This document shows, piece after piece, positions 5,998 through 8,601 of a stretch of 8,601 nucleotides of DNA (positions are counted from its first letter, which is position 1; each line of letters begins with the position of its first letter). The DNA comes from Anaerolineae bacterium. Lineage in GTDB: Bacteria > Chloroflexota > Anaerolineae > 4572-78. The translations under genes and the position numbers were made by a program. The stretch is from assembly GCA_027022125.1 (NCBI GenBank), contig JALVZI010000084.1, positions 1 to 8,601 of the forward strand, read 5' to 3'. The notes beneath the pieces were generated by a model, which worked only from the letters and a program-made list of their open reading frames with translations, had not been told where the DNA came from and did no database searches.

Positions 5998-6053
5998 ATC
6001 CCACATTTCCCCCATAACTTCTCCATAATTTCTCCAAATTCATTTGCTATACT
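5998..6053 (+). promoter_or_regulatory. Promoter P3 with four 11-bp direct-repeat response-regulator boxes
   Basis: Four contiguous 11-bp units can be read: atcccacattt (5998-6008), cccccataact (6009-6019), tctccataatt (6020-6030) and tctccaaattc (6031-6041). All have CA at positions 5-6, and CCA at 4-6. Exactly 6 bp later is an extended -10, TGC-TATACT (-10 at 6048-6053), with no -35. The 12-mer TGCTATACTGAA is identical to the one at promoter P1. It drives the ferritin-like lipoprotein gene. Of the three related promoters this has the most regular repeat array. Confidence 0.72.
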
Positions 6054-6059
6054 GAATGC

Positions 6060-6081
6060 GTGACTAAAAACAGTCACTTTT
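6060..6081 (+). other. 5'-terminal mRNA stem-loop in the lipoprotein gene leader
   Basis: GTGACT (6060-6065) and AGTCAC (6072-6077) form a perfect 6-bp stem with loop AAAAAC, followed by TTTT. It begins at the transcription start expected from the -10 at 6048-6053. The secreted protein mRNA has a stem-loop in the same position but with a different sequence. Likely roles are 5'-end protection or, less likely because the stem is short, attenuation. Confidence 0.45.
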
Positions 6082-6107
6082 AACACTGAATTTCAGGAGA
6101 AATGAAA

Positions 6108-6890
6108 ATGAACTTCAAAACCGTTATCTCTTTTGGCATCGTTTCAATTTTATTGCTGGCGTTGACCGCGTGCGCCAGCACCGCCCCGGCATTATTGACG
6201 CAAAACACACCGGCAGATCCCACTGCGGCAATCGCCTCGCAGGGGAACGGGCAACTCACCGCCCCCGCCGATGGCAGTGGCAACCAATTCGGCAAAAACG
6301 GCGGCGGCAATGGTCAGCGCGGCGGGCAAACCGCCGAACCCCTGCCCACCCCCGACATCGACCCGGCGACTGTCGAAATGATTGACTGTCTCATCTGCGA
6401 TACCGATTTGAGCGGTTACACCGGCGAGTTGACCCCCGCAGAAATCAATGGGCTGCTGCTGGCGCTCAACGATGAATATCACGCTTGGGCAACCTATGAC
6501 CAAGTGCTGAAAGATTTCGGCGACGTGACACCGTTCAGCAACATCATCCACGCCGAAGCGCAACATATCAGCATGCTGGAAACGCTATTCAACACTTATG
6601 GCGTGCCCGTTCCCGAAAATTCGTGGATTGGCAACGCGCCACAATTCGCCAGTACCACCGAAGCCTGCGAAGCCGGTGTGCAGGCGGAAATCGAAAATGC
6701 TGTGCTGTACGAAAACATCTTCGCCACCACTCAGCGCGATGACATTCTGACCGTGTATCAATCGCTGCAAAGCGCCAGTTGGAACAACCATCTGCCCGCC
6801 TTCCAACGCTGTGCCGCCGGTCAAACCGAAGACAGTTTCGGCGGTGGGCAGGGGCAACATCGCGGCGGACGCTGGCAAAATCAAAAATAG
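6108..6890 (+). CDS. Ferritin-like (DUF2202-type) lipoprotein
   Basis: The ATG at 6108 is preferred over the in-frame ATG at 6102: AGGAG (6095-6099) lies 8 nt before the former but only 2 nt before the latter. The product has 260 residues. A lipoprotein signal ends in the lipobox LTAC with acceptor C22, so the mature protein is anchored on the outer face of the membrane. A low-complexity Gly/Asn/Pro linker (about 35-85) leads to a four-helix ferritin-like domain at about 108-238. Candidate diiron ligands are E123 (NDEYHAW), E150 and H153 (HAEAQH), a Glu at 194 or 196 (QAEIENAVLYE) and H228 (SWNNHLPAF). This ligand pattern and the helix-4 S..H..AF motif are typical of DUF2202, whose reaction is unknown; iron oxidation, storage or peroxide handling are the usual suggestions. 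A CLIC motif (C94, C97) precedes the domain. The promoter repeats link it to the two-component system encoded upstream. Confidence 0.85.
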   Translation: MNFKTVISFGIVSILLLALTACASTAPALLTQNTPADPTAAIASQGNGQLTAPADGSGNQFGKNGGGNGQRGGQTAEPLPTPDIDPATVEMIDCLICDTDLSGYTGELTPAEINGLLLALNDEYHAWATYDQVLKDFGDVTPFSNIIHAEAQHISMLETLFNTYGVPVPENSWIGNAPQFASTTEACEAGVQAEIENAVLYENIFATTQRDDILTVYQSLQSASWNNHLPAFQRCAAGQTEDSFGGGQGQHRGGRWQNQK

Positions 6891-6979
6891 CCAGCGGCAC
6901 ACAGAGTTTCACGAAGAAAACCCAAATCATCATAAACATAATGAAGAAAATAGAATTTATACAATTCAATCATCCACAA

Positions 6980-7063
6980 ATGTCATACCGGAATTCCCCA
7001 AAGGGGAATATCCGGTATCCATAACAAAAATCTTCTGGATTCCCGCTTTCGCGGGAATGACAT
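6980..7063 (-). mobile_element. Palindromic two-hairpin element B (inverted copy of the element at 5801-5883)
   Basis: The 84-bp unit has ends ATGTCATACC and GGGAATGACAT. The long hairpin (6985-7018) pairs ATACCGGA with TCCGGTAT and ATTCCCC with GGGGAAT around one bulged A and an AAA loop. The short hairpin is ATTCCCGC-TTTC-GCGGGAAT (7039-7058). Relative to the other copy the order is reversed. Stem changes are compensated on both arms, so pairing has been kept. It sits directly before the weak ribosome-binding site of the cytochrome b gene. Bases 6891-6979 hold AT-rich sequence with no convincing promoter. Confidence 0.8.
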
Positions 7064-7084
7064 ACCTAAAAAGAGAATCAGCCG

Positions 7085-8428
7085 ATGCACACCGAGAAAA
7101 AATCACTCGCCGACCGAATTTTATACACCACCCCCACCGATGACCGCAGCCGAATGCGCGCGGTGGCAAACAACATCATTTTGCACCTGCATCCCACCAA
7201 AGTGCCGAAACCCGCACTGCGGTTCACATACACCTGGGGGCTGGGCGGGCTGTCAACCCTGCTGGCGCTCATCCTCATTTTTACCGGCGTGCTGCTGATG
7301 TTCCGCTACGATGCCAGCGTCGAGCGGGCATATACCGGCATTCAATTTTTGGAAACGCAAGTGCCGTTTGGTTCACTGTTGCGCGGCATCCACCACTGGG
7401 CGGGAAATCTGCTGCTCATCACCACATTTCTGCACATGGGACGTGTGTTTTTCACCGGCAGTTTCAAAAAAGGCAGAGCCACCAACTGGATTGTGAGCAT
7501 CTTTTTGCTGCTGATGGTCGTCGCCTTCAATTTCACCGGCTATCTGCTGCCGTGGGACCAGTTGGCATTTTGGGCGGTCACGGTGGGAACCAGTCTGCTG
7601 GGGTATATTCCCGTCATCGGTGCGCCGGTGAGTGATTTTCTGTTGGGCGGACCCGAAGTGGGTCAAGCCACCCTGCGGAATTTTTACGCCATTCATGTCG
7701 CCGTGCTGCCCGCCGTTTTCATTTTTCTGATGTCATATCATTTCTGGCGAATCCGAAAAGACGGCAACATCACCCAGCCAATTCCCGCCGACGGGCAGCG
7801 TGTCGAAAAACTGACCACCATCCCGCATTTGGTGCAAATTGAAGTTGCCGCCGGAACAGCACTGCTTGCCGCGCTGCTCATCTGGGCGATGTGGGTTCCC
7901 GCACCGCTGGAAGCGTTGGCAAACCCGGCACATCCGCCGAACCCAGCCAAAGCCGCATGGTATTTTTTGGGATTGCAGGAATTGCTATTGCACATGCACC
8001 CGCTGGCGGCACTTTTTCTGCCCAGCCTGATACTGCTCGGCATTGCGGCAATGCCCTACCTCGACCCGGATGAACTCACGGTGGGCGTGTATTTCCGCTC
8101 GGCGGCGGGACGGCAAACCGCCATTTTGGGCGCACTGCTGGCGGTGTCGCTGGTTCCCGCGCTGGTACTGCTCGATGAGTGGTTCATCGACCTGCCGGGC
8201 TGGCTGCCCACCCTGCCAACGCTCATTTCCAACGGGTTGATTCCGGCGCTGTTGACACTCGGCGGGCTGTGGGCGATATATCGCTTTTTCCGCCGCAATC
8301 TCAAAACCAATCACGGCGAAGCGCTGGTGGGGTTGTTCGCCTTTCTCACCGTCAGTTTGATTGTGCTCACGGTCATCGGCGTTTTCTTCCGCGGGGCGAA
8401 TATGGCGCTGGTGCTCCCATTCGGTTGA
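7085..8428 (+). CDS. Cytochrome b of a quinol-oxidising Rieske/cytochrome b (bc) complex, full length
   Basis: The 447-residue polytopic membrane protein joins a cytochrome b6-like N-terminal part (about 45-225) to a subunit IV-like C-terminal part (about 250-440), as in one-piece cytochromes b. Heme-ligand histidines are visible in helix B, H103 and H117 (GIHHWAG, TFLHMGR), and in helix D, H204 and H219 (FYAIHVAV, MSYHFWR). The helix D pair is 15 apart, the spacing of cytochrome b6 rather than mitochondrial cytochrome b. The Qo-site region reads PAKAAWYFLGLQELL (287-301), so the usual PEWY is AAWY and lacks the glutamate; related variants are common in non-canonical bacterial bc complexes. 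The protein should oxidise menaquinol or another quinol and pass electrons to a Rieske protein. A Tat-type gene 82 bp downstream is the likely partner. The start has only a weak AAGAGA site. The promoter repeats of the upstream regulon are absent here. Confidence 0.92.
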   Translation: MHTEKKSLADRILYTTPTDDRSRMRAVANNIILHLHPTKVPKPALRFTYTWGLGGLSTLLALILIFTGVLLMFRYDASVERAYTGIQFLETQVPFGSLLRGIHHWAGNLLLITTFLHMGRVFFTGSFKKGRATNWIVSIFLLLMVVAFNFTGYLLPWDQLAFWAVTVGTSLLGYIPVIGAPVSDFLLGGPEVGQATLRNFYAIHVAVLPAVFIFLMSYHFWRIRKDGNITQPIPADGQRVEKLTTIPHLVQIEVAAGTALLAALLIWAMWVPAPLEALANPAHPPNPAKAAWYFLGLQELLLHMHPLAALFLPSLILLGIAAMPYLDPDELTVGVYFRSAAGRQTAILGALLAVSLVPALVLLDEWFIDLPGWLPTLPTLISNGLIPALLTLGGLWAIYRFFRRNLKTNHGEALVGLFAFLTVSLIVLTVIGVFFRGANMALVLPFG

Positions 8429-8510
8429 TTGGAGATTGGTTATTGCTGACCACTGAAAACTGATTACTGAAAACTAATCTGACTTGAAACCTGAAACCGG
8501 TAAAAAAACT
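8429..8510 (+). repeat. Short simple-repeat spacer between cytochrome b and Tat-protein genes
   Basis: The spacer is made of short related words. The 10-mer ACTGAAAACT occurs at 8452-8461 and 8466-8475, giving a 14-bp period, with further GAAACCTGAAACC-like text to 8498. There is no terminator hairpin, so the downstream gene can be co-transcribed with cytochrome b. Confidence 0.6.
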
Positions 8511-8601
8511 ATGACCAACAAAACCACACCCGCAACCGAATCGAAACTCACCCGCCGCGATTTTTTGAAACTCGGCGCGAATGTGCTCGGCGCGGTGGCG
8601 C
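8511..8601 (+). CDS. N-terminus of a Tat-exported protein, probably the Rieske iron-sulfur subunit (partial)
   Basis: Thirty codons are visible before the window ends. They encode a polar N-terminus, a twin-arginine motif at residues 14-20 (TRRDFLK), and the beginning of a hydrophobic stretch (LGANVLGAVA). This is a classic Tat signal, used by cofactor-bearing exported proteins. Directly after a cytochrome b gene, the most common Tat substrate is the Rieske [2Fe-2S] protein of the same complex, but no Rieske cluster motif lies in the window; a molybdoenzyme or ferredoxin subunit is possible. No clear Shine-Dalgarno precedes the ATG. Confidence 0.7.
   Translation, partial: MTNKTTPATESKLTRRDFLKLGANVLGAVA

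Noticed and set aside
6891..7084. Response-regulator boxes for the cytochrome b gene
   Set aside because: I looked for TCTCCA/TTTCCA repeats before a -10 here and found none. A TATACA at 6958-6963 lacks both repeats and a -35, so cytochrome b is not placed in the regulon.
6966..7169. 67-codon minus-strand ORF containing VIPAKAGIQ
   Set aside because: This peptide comes from translation of the palindromic element at 6980-7063 and is a familiar artefact of such repeats, not a gene.

Overview
The window reads as an accessory stretch of a bacterial genome, most likely a Chloroflexota (Anaerolineae-like) organism. That placement is an inference. It rests on a glycoside hydrolase fused to PGRP/amidase-like and NBR1-type Ig-like domains, a secreted helical protein of the 'GKT..DIA.EQGV' type, Pro/Thr linkers, and intergenic regions filled with short simple repeats and palindromic elements. 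No rRNA, tRNA, CRISPR array or transposase gene is visible.

Layout. Bases 1-2548 hold a two-gene leftward operon: a 72-residue single-pass membrane protein (2330-2548) followed by a large cell-wall-type enzyme (start at 2305, running off the left edge). The enzyme's domain order is glycoside hydrolase, PGRP, NBR1-like Ig, PGRP. Rightward from 2727 come a secreted Met/His-rich protein (2727-3272, closed by a strong terminator), an OmpR/PhoB-family response regulator (3454-4158), its sensor histidine kinase (4346-5740), a ferritin-like (DUF2202-type) lipoprotein (6108-6890), a full-length cytochrome b (7085-8428), and the start of a Tat-exported protein, probably the Rieske partner (8511 to the right edge).

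How it fits together. The strongest signal is regulatory. Three promoters, those of the secreted Met/His-rich protein, the response regulator itself and the ferritin-like lipoprotein, share the same architecture: tandem 11-bp direct repeats of the type TyTCCAnAttt, ending exactly 6 bp before an extended -10 box (TGnTATAmT), with no -35 box. This is what an OmpR/PhoB-family activator would bind, and the only such regulator in view lies between the two target genes. The kinase's extracytoplasmic loop has a Met/His/Gly-rich patch that resembles the composition of the secreted protein. I infer a locally encoded, autoregulated regulon responding to a metal or redox signal at the cell surface, with a putative metal-binding secreted protein and a diiron-like lipoprotein as outputs. 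Both effector mRNAs are also predicted to begin with a 5'-terminal stem-loop.

The intergenic space holds two ~83-bp two-hairpin palindromic elements in opposite orientation around the lipoprotein gene, a further imperfect palindrome, an inverted repeat between regulator and kinase, and short tandem repeats in the leader of the regulator gene and ahead of the Tat protein gene.
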